From a virus, in IMG/VR virus record IMGVR_UViG_3300042392_001493, positions 1 to 64,000 of that record: a DNA stretch of 64,000 bases; one strand, 5' to 3'. This document shows positions 15,812 to 23,797 of this stretch, one piece after another (within the stretch, counting starts at the first letter, position 1; each line of letters begins with the position of its first letter). The position numbers and the translations under genes are program-made. The notes beneath the pieces are model-generated. The model searched no databases, was not told the DNA's origin, and was given only the letters and a program-made list of their open reading frames with translations.

Positions 15812-15842
15812 GAGGGGGTGGGGGTAAAACCCTGCCCCACTC
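15812..15842 (+). terminator. Possible hairpin terminator without T tract
   Basis: GTGGGG and CCCCAC pair across an 11-base loop, extended by GAG/CTC. No T run follows, so this may be an RNA processing or stability element. Confidence 0.35.
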
Positions 15843-15954
15843 AACGGCAAGAGGAGTTTGGATCCAGGCCAGATGCCCGGAAATAAAAACGGCAAGACGA
15901 GTAACAGCGCTGCAGCAGCAGGTAGACTAACGGCTAGAGGAAAGGAGAGTGCCC

Positions 15955-16239
15955 ATGGGACGTATACATTATTTTGATGTTGACGGAAACTACGGAAACG
16001 CTGACAAGATAACGGTGATTGGTACAGAAAACTGGATACACGAGGACTTCTTGTTAGTTCGTGAAGCTAAGGACGAGGAACGCTTTTTGGTTGCACGACT
16101 GATATCGGATTGGATTACAGAGGGTCGTGACTCAAAGAAGTATAAAAAAGAATTTAAAAAGTACGGAATTAAACCGCACAAAGTTTTACCCCCTGCCGAC
16201 GAACTTCCAGCACAGTTGATCGAAGTCGATATGAACTGA
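15955..16239 (+). CDS. Hypothetical protein (94 aa)
   Basis: ATG 15955 has AAGGAG seven bases upstream and is preferred over GTG 15949. The product has a beta-rich start (MGRIHYFDVDGNYG) and a Lys-rich helix (SKKYKKEFKKYG). No family recognised. Upstream sequence is a copy of the dispersed motif. Confidence 0.65.
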   Translation: MGRIHYFDVDGNYGNADKITVIGTENWIHEDFLLVREAKDEERFLVARLISDWITEGRDSKKYKKEFKKYGIKPHKVLPPADELPAQLIEVDMN

Positions 16240-16305
16240 TAACTTTCAGTTCTCATAGAAAGGGTTTTCTAAAGCTTCTCTTTCTTAGGAACTGGAAACA
16301 TAGAT

Positions 16306-16358
16306 TTCTACCCCCATACTTTTACTCGTCATTTTAGTGTGGGGGTAGAACCTTTTTT
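16306..16358 (+). terminator. Rho-independent terminator
   Basis: TTCTACCCCCA and TGGGGGTAGAA form an 11-base stem with further pairing towards the loop, then CCTTTTTT. Just upstream, TTTCAGTTC (16246) and GAACTGGAAA (16290) can also pair, so the 3' region may be a two-hairpin structure. Confidence 0.85.
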
Positions 16359-16458
16359 AAGACACACCTAGCCTAATTTGCTTCTATGATAGAAAATGGT
16401 AAGATTGACCCAACACCTAGTTCGTAGGGAATTAGGTAAATGACGAAAAGAGATACCA

Positions 16459-16917
16459 ATGCTAGACAAAGAAAAGTCAATTCAGGGTGTTTCTGTTTAT
16501 GCCGAGTTCGCAAAATCGGGATACAGAACAGAAATGTTTATTACCCCTGACGGATTTACGCCGTCAGGTGATTTAGTTCCTGCCAAGATTTATCGCAGGA
16601 TTGTTTCTAGAGAAAAGCCAAAGAAGTTATGGCAACAGACAACTGTTCAGTTCGCAGAGGAATTAGCAAAAGTTGGCTCACAAGATTTAGCAGAACTAGG
16701 TCTTAAAGACACTTATGTTTCTAAGCGTTTAGAACACCTGAACTCTATTTTCGCAGGATTGGTTGAGGGTGATTGGCAATTAGTAAATGACCCAATTCTG
16801 ATAGAAACTTCTCAAAATGATTTAATTGAGATTTACAAAGGTGAAACACCTATCAAAGTTGTTTATCGTATCAACCAAAGCAGAAAAGCACTTGGCTTTC
16901 CTGTTGAGATTGCTTAG
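16459..16917 (+). CDS. Hypothetical protein preceding the MoxR/VWA pair (152 aa)
   Basis: Begins MLDKEKSIQGVSVYAEFAKSG after an ATGACGAAAAG element at 16440. The N-terminal half is beta-rich, the C-terminal half helical. It is 12 bases from the AAA+ gene and probably in its operon, so it may be an adaptor or substrate of that system. No family recognised. Confidence 0.65.
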   Translation: MLDKEKSIQGVSVYAEFAKSGYRTEMFITPDGFTPSGDLVPAKIYRRIVSREKPKKLWQQTTVQFAEELAKVGSQDLAELGLKDTYVSKRLEHLNSIFAGLVEGDWQLVNDPILIETSQNDLIEIYKGETPIKVVYRINQSRKALGFPVEIA

Positions 16918-16929
16918 GGGGCAATAAAA

Positions 16930-17988
16930 ATGGATACAATTATCAAAGACAAGTTGGCTTCTTTAAGAGGCGATTTTTGGAATATCGTTTCTGATTGCTT
17001 GACCCAAAGTGTCCATGAGGATACTTCTTTGCGACTTAGCGCAAAAGTTCTACCAAGTGGTCGTTGCGTTGAGCGAGCAAGTGGCGATAAAAGAAAAGCG
17101 AGAGAGCGAGTTAGTGCTATGACCCCTAGTGGAGTTGAGGTGGATAACATGAGTGCTGATGAGTTCTATGTTCGCCCTAATGGACAAAAGTATTTCACTC
17201 GCCAATGGGGAGTTCATACTGATGTAGCAGTTCTACGCCGAGCAAGAGAAGCAACTAAGAAGTTCTTTTCAGAGGGCGTTGGTTCTCCACAATTCGCATT
17301 TTTCTATGGAGTTCCGGGAACAGGAAAAACTGCTTTAGTAGAAGCAAGTTTTTCTAATGACGAAGTAATAACTTTAATTGGTAATGGTGATACTGATACC
17401 AATGATTTTTATGGTTCGTTTATTCAGACCCCAAGTGGAAAGTTTGAGTGGATTGACGCAGGATTTATTAAGGCAGTTGAGTTTGGAAAGCCTTTCTTTA
17501 TTGACGAGATTGGTTTGATTGACCCTAAAGCCTTAGCAGTTGTCTATTCAGTAATGGACGGACGAAAAGAGATAACAATTCCAATGAACCCTGAAAGAGG
17601 AACTATTAAAGTCCATGAGGATTTTTATGTAGTTTCTGCTACTAACCCAAATGCTCCGGGGGTTCGCATGAGTGAAGCGTTAATATCTCGTTTCCAAATC
17701 CAAGCAGAACTAACTACTGATTGGGCGTTGGCAAAGAAGTTAGGAGTGCCAGCGACAATGGTTAGCGTTGCTCAAAATCTATACAAGCGCACACAAGGCG
17801 ATAGTGCTGAAATCTCATGGTCGCCACAAATGCGTGAGTTGCTAGGTTTCAGAGATACAAGTGAAGTCTTTGGAACAGAGTTCGCAATTTCTAATTTAAT
17901 TGCGAGCGCACCTGAAATAGATAGAGATGTAGTTGTTGATGTAATTGCTCGGGCGTTCGGCGCAGAGCATAAGCCAGCGAAAATCTAG
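16930..17988 (+). CDS. MoxR/CobS-like AAA+ ATPase
   Basis: 352 residues with Walker A GVPGTGKTA (about residue 128), Walker B FFIDEIG (about 189), the sensor stretch SATNPN (about 236) and an arginine in LISRF. The layout matches MoxR-type ATPases including CobS, CbbQ and NorQ, which remodel or insert metal into a target together with a VWA-domain partner. Such a partner is the next gene. CobS-like genes are known in cyanophages. Whether this one acts on a cobaltochelatase or another target cannot be read from the sequence. Confidence 0.85.
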   Translation: MDTIIKDKLASLRGDFWNIVSDCLTQSVHEDTSLRLSAKVLPSGRCVERASGDKRKARERVSAMTPSGVEVDNMSADEFYVRPNGQKYFTRQWGVHTDVAVLRRAREATKKFFSEGVGSPQFAFFYGVPGTGKTALVEASFSNDEVITLIGNGDTDTNDFYGSFIQTPSGKFEWIDAGFIKAVEFGKPFFIDEIGLIDPKALAVVYSVMDGRKEITIPMNPERGTIKVHEDFYVVSATNPNAPGVRMSEALISRFQIQAELTTDWALAKKLGVPATMVSVAQNLYKRTQGDSAEISWSPQMRELLGFRDTSEVFGTEFAISNLIASAPEIDRDVVVDVIARAFGAEHKPAKI

Positions 17989-18160
17989 GTTTTCCCTAGA
18001 ACCTAGTGTTGGCTTTGAGGGTGGGAGTTAGGTATCTCTACTCCCACTCTCTAAATAACTAGGGGTAAATAAAACTAAATAACGCAGGGCAGGGTTAAAG
18101 CTTTGGTTCCAGGATCTAAAATCACTTCCCAAGTTCCCCACCCCACGCCAAGCCCTAAGT

Positions 18161-18188
18161 TTGATTATCCCCCCCAAAATGGTATGAT
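18161..18188 (+). promoter_or_regulatory. Promoter of the VWA gene
   Basis: TTGATT at 18161, TATGAT at 18183, spacer 16. About 28 bases later comes GGACGAAAGAC, a variant of the start-associated element, directly before the ATG. Upstream, a hairpin GTGGGAGT/ACTCCCAC near 18023-18049 may end the ATPase transcript. Confidence 0.6.
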
Positions 18189-18228
18189 AGGTTTTGTAAG
18201 GACACACGATTAGAAAAGGACGAAAGAC

Positions 18229-20010
18229 ATGGCACACATAAAGCCACAGGAACTTAATCGTTCCAAGATTAAGACACCTAGCGATTGGCTAGGAGTTGGA
18301 TATGAAATTACTCAATTAGTAAATACTTGGGCTGATAGAACTGACCTAGTTGCTTTACTAGGAACAGAAGCAGGTCAAGGCGCACCTGCTTGTTTCTTAC
18401 CTGCTCTCGCAGAAGTAGAAGTAAATACAAAAGTAGCCTTTGGCGAAATCACTACACCTAACATGATTGACGATTTAACAAAGCGAAAGAACCAATACGA
18501 GTTTGCTAAAGCAGTTGGCGCAATTCGCCATGAGGCATACCACGCAAAGTTTTCAGCATGGGATATTCCACTAGCAGGTAAGACACTAAAGCAAGATGAG
18601 TTTGAGGCTTTGATGTTGCTAGAGGAAGGTCGCATAGAAGCATGGGGTATTAAGACCCACGCTGACGCAAAAGTTTTTTTACGAGCAAGTGCTATGGGTT
18701 TAATTATTGACGAAGCCAAAGAAGTATTTTCAGAGCAATCAACAATTCGTTCTGCTAGTTCTTTAGTTGGATTATGCCACGCAAGAATTATCGCAGGGTC
18801 GCTTGATGAATTAGAAGCCTTTGATTTAGTAGATAAAGTCAATGGGATTTTAGGTTCTGATTTAGTTATGAAATTAAAAGAAATTATTTATCAGTTCCAA
18901 GACCACGCAACTCATACTGATATTTCTGCTTGCTATCCACTAGCGATTGAGTGGGCGAAATTAGTTCGTGAAAAGGCAGAGGAAGCAGGGGAACAACCAA
19001 CCCAAGAACAACAAGAAGCCTTTGCTGAAATGATTAGCGAAATGCTTGGCGAGATGAGCGAAAGTATTTCTATTTCTAATGCCAATGAATTAGCAGACCA
19101 AAAGCAATCAGAGGATATGAAAGAGAGCGCAACTGCTAAAGCCAATACTTCTAAAGAGCAAAAGAAAAATGAGGAAATTGCTCGTCAAGTATTCTCAAAG
19201 AGTTCAGGTCCGGGGGAAGCGCATACTGCTTCTAAGTTAGTTGAGAAGCGAAGCCCTAATGGTCAAGAACGCAATAGCGCAGTTAAAATTGCTAAGGCTT
19301 TAGAAAGAGCAAAGTATCGTGAGCGTGGAATAACTAAAGTTAAAAGTATTGTTCCACCCGGAAAATTAAACATGAGAAAAGTAATTGAGGCTAAGGCTTT
19401 GGAAAGTCGTGGAGTTTATTCTCAACCAACTGCTTTCTCAAAAAAAGTTCGTAAGCACACAGATGAACCAACACTTTCAGTTGGCGTAATGGTAGATATT
19501 TCAGGGTCAATGAGTTCTGCTATGAACCCAATGGCTTCTACTGCTTGGATTATGAGTGAGGCAGTTCGCCGAGTTCAGGGTCGTTGCGCTATGGTTTATT
19601 ATGGTTCAGATGTTTTCCCAACTCTAAAAGCAGGGCAACGACTAAAAGAAGTAAATGTTTATTCTGCCCCTGACGGAACTGAAAAGTTTGATAAAGCGTT
19701 TCGTGCTTTGGACGGCGCACTCAATCTACTTAATGGTGAGGGCGCAAGATTATTAGTTGTTGTATCTGACGGACACTACACACATGAGGAAACAGAGAAC
19801 GCAAAGGCGTGGGTTGCTCGTTGCTCAAAGAACGGCGTAGCAGTTCTATGGCTACCGATTGGCGATAACGGCTCAACTGCTAAACATATTTGTGGAACGG
19901 CGAACGCCCAAGTTGTTGAGAACATAACTGACCCAAGTGTGTCTGCTTTAATTATCGGCAAGAACGCCGAGAAAGTTTTATCAACGGCAGGGCAAAGGTT
20001 CGTGGCGTGA
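18229..20010 (+). CDS. CobT-like VWA-domain protein with HExxH-like motif
   Basis: 593 residues. The N-terminal third has HEAYHAKFSAW (about residue 101) and a downstream EEGRIEAW, an arrangement like the metallopeptidase-like part of VWA partner proteins. The middle is charged and low-complexity. The C-terminal VWA domain begins near residue 415 with an intact MIDAS motif DISGSMSS and ends with VVSDGHYTH. VWA proteins of this type work with MoxR ATPases such as the upstream gene. The pair resembles CobS-CobT, NorQ-NorD or CbbQ-CbbO; the exact target is unknown. Confidence 0.8.
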   Translation: MAHIKPQELNRSKIKTPSDWLGVGYEITQLVNTWADRTDLVALLGTEAGQGAPACFLPALAEVEVNTKVAFGEITTPNMIDDLTKRKNQYEFAKAVGAIRHEAYHAKFSAWDIPLAGKTLKQDEFEALMLLEEGRIEAWGIKTHADAKVFLRASAMGLIIDEAKEVFSEQSTIRSASSLVGLCHARIIAGSLDELEAFDLVDKVNGILGSDLVMKLKEIIYQFQDHATHTDISACYPLAIEWAKLVREKAEEAGEQPTQEQQEAFAEMISEMLGEMSESISISNANELADQKQSEDMKESATAKANTSKEQKKNEEIARQVFSKSSGPGEAHTASKLVEKRSPNGQERNSAVKIAKALERAKYRERGITKVKSIVPPGKLNMRKVIEAKALESRGVYSQPTAFSKKVRKHTDEPTLSVGVMVDISGSMSSAMNPMASTAWIMSEAVRRVQGRCAMVYYGSDVFPTLKAGQRLKEVNVYSAPDGTEKFDKAFRALDGALNLLNGEGARLLVVVSDGHYTHEETENAKAWVARCSKNGVAVLWLPIGDNGSTAKHICGTANAQVVENITDPSVSALIIGKNAEKVLSTAGQRFVA

Positions 20011-20086
20011 GATAACGGCAAGAGATTTCGTGGTCGGGTATCGTCCTTATTGGTGCGTGTGTCCCCCCGATTACGATTAACGGAAG

Positions 20087-20121
20087 CCCCCTACGGAATC
20101 GGTGTTGCGTAGGGGGTTTTT
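20087..20121 (+). terminator. Rho-independent terminator
   Basis: CCCCCTACG and CGTAGGGGG form a perfect nine-base stem, followed by TTTTT. Ends the ATPase/VWA operon. Confidence 0.92.
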
Positions 20122-20442
20122 CGTTGTCGGGGTAAAAAGAAACGGGTCGCAAGATCGTGTGGAAGTTTTCAGTTCCCCACCAAGTCAGCAGACCGAAGTA
20201 GTCGTGAGCGTGGATTAGCTGAAGCATGACGGAAGTGAATAACTTATTTTCCGCACCACAGTAAAACTAAACACCTTTAACTAGAAGTTTTTAGTTCCGA
20301 AAAAAAGGTAGCACCCTACCGGGAATTACGCTCAAAAATTAAAAAGAGAGCATAGGAAGTAAAAACTTTAATTTGGTATTGACGGGTATTTGGATAGGTA
20401 TGATAGGATTGGATAACAAGAACAAATGACGAAAGGGAAAAA
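20122..20442. other. Intergenic region with orphan GGGGTAAAAA and promoter
   Basis: No gene seen. It holds a GGGGTAAAAA (20129) with no start codon after it, a possible hairpin TCAGC..GCTGA around 20183-20221, GGTAG/CTACC at 20310-20320, and at its end a promoter-like TTGACG (20379) with TATGAT (20399) plus the ATGACGAAAGGG element at 20426. Confidence 0.5.
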
Positions 20443-20595
20443 ATGAAATACGAAGTTGTAGTATCGGCAAGTATCAGAACAGTATGGGAAGCCGATAGCA
20501 AGGACGAGGCTCTACGACAAGCAGAGGCTTGGACGGCAGAGGAATACGGCGACCTAGTTCATAAGGCGAACTTTGACGCAAGAGAGATTTTGTAA
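20443..20595 (+). CDS. Small hypothetical protein (50 aa)
   Basis: Reads MKYEVVVSASIRTVWEADSK and ends TAA overlapping the next ATG (TAATG). The fold looks like a short beta-alpha unit of the kind common in actinophage early proteins. The upstream ATGACGAAAGGG forms a six-codon upstream frame whose TGA overlaps this ATG. Confidence 0.6.
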   Translation: MKYEVVVSASIRTVWEADSKDEALRQAEAWTAEEYGDLVHKANFDAREIL

Positions 20596-20822
20596 TGGCA
20601 GAAATCCATTACTTAATTTGTTTTAATACGGAAACAAAAAAATGGGCATCGGCAGACGAAGCTTTAGGTTCATGGTTTAAGAACGGCCCGGTATGGGACG
20701 GAGTAGATCATGATGAGGGCAGGTGGAGAACATTAAATTATGACGACCCTATCGAAATGGATTTGGAATACGAAGCAACGGAACAAGTAGGCTCGCTCTT
20801 GAAAAAACTGAACGAGGGGTAA
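20595..20822 (+). CDS. Hypothetical protein (75 aa)
   Basis: Trp-rich, acidic (KKWASADEALGSWF, DHDEGRWRT). Coupled to both neighbours: start overlaps the preceding stop and the next gene follows two bases after its own stop. Unrecognised. Confidence 0.65.
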   Translation: MAEIHYLICFNTETKKWASADEALGSWFKNGPVWDGVDHDEGRWRTLNYDDPIEMDLEYEATEQVGSLLKKLNEG

Positions 20823-20824
20823 AA

Positions 20825-21292
20825 ATGCCAACGGCAGGGGAATACGAGATTGAGTTCTTTTGGCTTGATGGAAACACACCTGACGGCGACCACCAAGAAA
20901 GCGTGTGGTGGGAAAAGGGAGCGGTCTGCAAAGTAGGACTAGGAGATTTTGAAGTCACGATTTATGTAGACGGAGATACCAAGATTGAGGACAGGGAAAC
21001 GGGTAGCACTTACACAAACAGTAGCGAGTTCCCTGATGATCTACTTACGGATAAAGCTTTAGCAGAAGCAAGTTCTGGGAATTATCCCCGATTGGATTGG
21101 CAAAACAATTCGTGGTTTGATGTTTACAGTTCTGACGGAGAGCATTTGGACATGGTCAATCACCAAGCAGATGAAGCCTTTGACCATGCTTGCCAATACC
21201 TGATTGAACAATTTGTAAATGTCTGCATGATTGAAAATAATCAAATGCCACAAGTTGAGGGCAGACAAGTCGTGGTTCTTGATTTGGAGTAG
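20825..21292 (+). CDS. Hypothetical acidic protein (155 aa)
   Basis: Starts after GGGGTAAAA, the standard ribosome-binding context here. Asp/Glu-rich with repeated Trp/Tyr; acidic surface proteins like this can mimic DNA, but no known DNA-mimic family is recognised. Last gene of a three-gene chain beginning at 20443. Confidence 0.65.
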   Translation: MPTAGEYEIEFFWLDGNTPDGDHQESVWWEKGAVCKVGLGDFEVTIYVDGDTKIEDRETGSTYTNSSEFPDDLLTDKALAEASSGNYPRLDWQNNSWFDVYSSDGEHLDMVNHQADEAFDHACQYLIEQFVNVCMIENNQMPQVEGRQVVVLDLE

Positions 21293-21306
21293 ATTTTTGG
21301 TAGAAT
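21279..21306 (+). promoter_or_regulatory. Promoter
   Basis: TTGATT at 21279 (inside the end of the preceding gene) and TAGAAT at 21301, spacer 16, followed by ATGACGAGGGG at 21321 and the gene at 21338. Confidence 0.6.
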
Positions 21307-21337
21307 AGACCTAAGACAAAATGACGAGGGGTAAAAA

Positions 21338-21832
21338 ATGCATTGTGTTCAATTACTTTTGGTTGAGGCAGATACTCACCAAGAAGCAATAGGGATAGTT
21401 GAAAGCAGACTAGAAGAAGCAGATTGGTCTGATTGGTCTGAAGTTGGTGGTCGCTGGACAGGTATGTTCGGAGATGATGAACCTACTAATGCTCTGAATT
21501 ACGCTAATGACCCTGAAGTATTTATGAAATGGATAAATACTTTTTCCGAGTATCGCCATACTCACATGAAAGAAAGTTTAGCTGCTTTCGATAAAGAGGG
21601 TAAAACTTTAGGTGAAGTTATAGATAGTTATGACCCAAGAATAAATAACTTTGATTTAGGTATGGTTGGTTTTTACATAAGAAGGATTGGAACTTTGATT
21701 GCTGATTACTGGAATAGCGATAGTGCTATCTGGGATTTAGAGGCAGGAACAGGGGGGCTTTTTTATCTTATGGAAAGAATAGAAAAAGACCCGAAAAAAC
21801 AATTTGCGGTTATTGCAGATTTCCACCACTAA
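21338..21832 (+). CDS. Hypothetical protein (164 aa)
   Basis: N-terminal alpha/beta segment (MHCVQLLLVEADTHQEAIG), then WSEVGGRWTGMF and a long helical part. The EVGGRW-G block recurs in small phage and bacterial proteins of unknown role. Start follows GGGGTAAAAA. Confidence 0.65.
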   Translation: MHCVQLLLVEADTHQEAIGIVESRLEEADWSDWSEVGGRWTGMFGDDEPTNALNYANDPEVFMKWINTFSEYRHTHMKESLAAFDKEGKTLGEVIDSYDPRINNFDLGMVGFYIRRIGTLIADYWNSDSAIWDLEAGTGGLFYLMERIEKDPKKQFAVIADFHH

Positions 21833-21877
21833 AAATGCTATAATAACTATCCAAATGACGAAAGGGGTATCTCGCTG

Positions 21878-22390
21878 ATGAAAGCAGACGAGAAGGTAAT
21901 CGAAAGATTGCTAGAACTAAAACCAGACCAAAAGAAAGCGTGGGGCGGTAATAGAGCTGCGGTTGAAGTTTTAGAGTTTGACAGACTGATTGTAGATGAG
22001 ATTGAGCGAGGAGTTTCGGCAGTAGAACTTGCTCTTGCTCTAGGTTATCAAAGCAGTCAAGCAATAACTAATCGCTATAAAAGAGTAAAGCAGAGTTACT
22101 CTATTGGTTTCACTCAAAAAGGTGAGGTGAAATCTACACAGAAGTTTAGAGTGGGCAGACCAAAGTCAGTAACAGTAGACACTACTGCGGTAAAAATTCT
22201 CACCGAGTTGGAAATTATTTCTAAACAATATTCCGACCTGAAAAAAAGAAAGCAAGAACTAATAATCCTTGCTATCGACAATAAAATAACTGCCCGTGAA
22301 ATAGCAGAGGCTACGGGTCACACTACTTTCAATATAAAGAACTTTCGCCATAAAAAGAATCAAGGTTTTTTAGGGGGTGATATAAAATGA
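21878..22390 (+). CDS. Helix-turn-helix DNA-binding protein (170 aa)
   Basis: Two HTH-like regions: GVSAVELALALGYQSSQAITNRY near residue 45 and KITAREIAEATGHTTFNIKNFRH near residue 142, linked by a charged stretch with a coiled coil. It may be a regulator of the early promoters. Its leader contains ATGACGAAAGGGG at 21855, forming a seven-codon upstream frame whose TGA overlaps this start. Coupled to the next gene by ATGA. Confidence 0.7.
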   Translation: MKADEKVIERLLELKPDQKKAWGGNRAAVEVLEFDRLIVDEIERGVSAVELALALGYQSSQAITNRYKRVKQSYSIGFTQKGEVKSTQKFRVGRPKSVTVDTTAVKILTELEIISKQYSDLKKRKQELIILAIDNKITAREIAEATGHTTFNIKNFRHKKNQGFLGGDIK

Positions 22391-22683
22391 CAAATCAAAA
22401 TGACATAGAGATAGATGATGATGAATTAGAAGAAGATGCAGAGTTCCTTACGGCTGGTCAAGTTGCGGAGTTTATTTCGCAAGAGTTTGACGAAAATGAA
22501 CTCGTTCATTGGGGCGTCTGGTGTAAGTCAGATGTAGAGTCTGATCTTGGAGTTGAGATTACAAACGAACAATGGTTGAAGTTTCTCAGACTTTTCGTGA
22601 ACGATGATGTCCTCAATGAAGTCCGAGCAGCAGCGTGGATGGAAGCGGTAGACACTATTCGCCAAGAACTTGGAATTGAATAG
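22387..22683 (+). CDS. Hypothetical acidic protein (98 aa)
   Basis: N-terminal acidic stretch (IEIDDDELEEDAEF) followed by a helical body with TAGQVAEFISQEF. Overlaps the HTH gene by ATGA, so it may be its partner or antagonist. Unrecognised. Confidence 0.65.
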   Translation: MTNQNDIEIDDDELEEDAEFLTAGQVAEFISQEFDENELVHWGVWCKSDVESDLGVEITNEQWLKFLRLFVNDDVLNEVRAAAWMEAVDTIRQELGIE

Positions 22684-22698
22684 TAAATCTGATACAAT
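22670..22698 (+). promoter_or_regulatory. Promoter
   Basis: TTGGAA at 22670 and TACAAT at 22693 with a 17-base spacer, leading to the gene at 22726. Confidence 0.6.
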
Positions 22699-22725
22699 AA
22701 ACTTACCGAACAGAAAGGGAAAAAA

Positions 22726-22959
22726 ATGACGGCTTTCGGTGAAATGGTAAAGAACACGACTTACATTGTGGAAACTCCAAAATGTTTTGTGTGTGGAGAT
22801 TACGGGCAAGTAGAAGTTCCTATGGAAGGTTTTTTGGTTAGGCAACTTGGTGGACTTATTCAAGAGGCTTACCCTGATTTAGATAAAGCGTTGCGTGAGC
22901 AAATGCTTACAGGCACGCACCCTAATTGTTGGAAAGAAACTTACGGGGGGGTGATGTAG
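22726..22959 (+). CDS. Hypothetical protein with CxxC..HxxC zinc-like site (77 aa)
   Basis: KCFVCGDYG near residue 20 and THPNCW near residue 65 could bind zinc; the part between is a helix. A strong purine stretch AGAAAGGG precedes the ATG. Unrecognised. Confidence 0.65.
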   Translation: MTAFGEMVKNTTYIVETPKCFVCGDYGQVEVPMEGFLVRQLGGLIQEAYPDLDKALREQMLTGTHPNCWKETYGGVM

Positions 22960-22964
22960 AAAAA

Positions 22965-23162
22965 TTGAGAACAAAAAAAGAAGTTCGTAAAGATGTAAAA
23001 GAACAAGCCGAAGAAATAATGTATTTTGAGGCGAGTATGTCTAACATAGACAAGGCAACAAAGGCTTTAGCCGAACGGCTAGAGAGTCTTTATTATGCTG
23101 GATACAATGACGGCATGGACTATGCAGTAAATAATCCTGACAAACTAGGAGCCTCTTACTAA
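22965..23162 (+). CDS. Hypothetical protein (65 aa)
   Basis: Likely begins at TTG 22965, placed after GGGGGGTGATG like other starts; earlier TTG codons at 22926 and 22929 would overlap the preceding gene. Basic N-terminus (RTKKEVRKDVKEQAEE), then helical, ending YYAGYNDGMDYAV, a motif seen in small actinophage proteins. Confidence 0.55.
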   Translation: MRTKKEVRKDVKEQAEEIMYFEASMSNIDKATKALAERLESLYYAGYNDGMDYAVNNPDKLGASY

Positions 23163-23224
23163 CGGCGTCACACAACTTATAGGGCACGTCTAACGGCGTG
23201 CCTTACCAAAGGGGAAGGGTAAAA

Positions 23225-23482
23225 ATGAAAGTAAAAGATTTATTAGAACAATTGAAAAGTTATGACGGCGAGGACGAGTTGATTGTCGCTTATTGGGATA
23301 AAAAGATTATTGAGTCATACGGCTCGGGTTGGGGAGAAAAGCCTGACCTAACACTAACGGACGAACAATGGTCTGAGGTAATAGAGAATTACGAAAACGG
23401 AGAGTGGTATTTCCAAAGCTCTGCTGCTGAGGACTTTGTAGAGATCGCACAAAAAGTTGTCGCTAATACGGATAAGGGGTAA
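23225..23482 (+). CDS. Hypothetical protein (85 aa)
   Basis: MKVKDLLEQLKSYDGEDEL resembles the N-terminus of many small phage proteins in which a helix precedes acidic strands. ATG 23225 follows GGGTAAAA and is preferred over 23198. Two bases separate its stop from the next ATG. Confidence 0.65.
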   Translation: MKVKDLLEQLKSYDGEDELIVAYWDKKIIESYGSGWGEKPDLTLTDEQWSEVIENYENGEWYFQSSAAEDFVEIAQKVVANTDKG

Positions 23483-23484
23483 AA

Positions 23485-23688
23485 ATGTTTTTCAATGGTT
23501 TCACTTTACTGATGATGATTATCGGTGCTGGGATTGGATTTGGTATTTCACGCTGGACAATTACTACCGAATACCTTGTGGATAACCTAGCCAAAAGGGT
23601 TGGACACGAATACGACAATGAGGGGCAGGTAGTTATTTACACAGGACTCTATGACGAGGAACAGGAAGTCTATGCCGAGGGATACTAA
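23485..23688 (+). CDS. Small membrane protein (67 aa)
   Basis: Hydrophobic segment at residues 5-23 (GFTLLMMIIGAGIGFGIS) and an acidic C-terminal half. Start preceded by GGGGTAAAA. Possibly co-transcribed with the gene at 23225. Confidence 0.6.
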   Translation: MFFNGFTLLMMIIGAGIGFGISRWTITTEYLVDNLAKRVGHEYDNEGQVVIYTGLYDEEQEVYAEGY

Positions 23689-23712
23689 TTTCCCGACACG
23701 ATAGGTTTGGAT

Positions 23713-23742
23713 TTGACGAAAGGCAGGAAAGTAGGTTATTAT
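23713..23742 (+). promoter_or_regulatory. Promoter with conserved spacer motif
   Basis: TTGACG at 23713, spacer AAAGGCAGGAAAGTAGG, then TTATTAT. The spacer is one of about ten related copies in 23.7-33 kb. Downstream, CTAGGC..GCCTAG forms a small hairpin before the ATGACGAAA element at 23771. Confidence 0.75.
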
Positions 23743-23797
23743 TCTTTTACTAGGCAACAACGCCTAGGAAATGACGAAATGAATAGGAAGTATCCAA

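Larger units (their letters stand above)
12147..15900 (+). repeat. Dispersed motif CCCGGAAAATAAnAACGG
   Basis: Degenerate copies, mostly between genes, share CC(C/T/A)GGAAA(A)TA followed after a few bases by AACGG and often C(A/G)AG. Copies are at 12147, 12219, 12435, 12480, 12549, 12743, 12802, 12861, 12941, 13478, 14116, 14477, 14522 and 15875. Similar stretches lie inside coding sequence at 11136, 11400 and 14338. All are in the same orientation. Nothing comparable was noticed elsewhere except single partial matches near 33367 and 54283. Confidence 0.65.
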
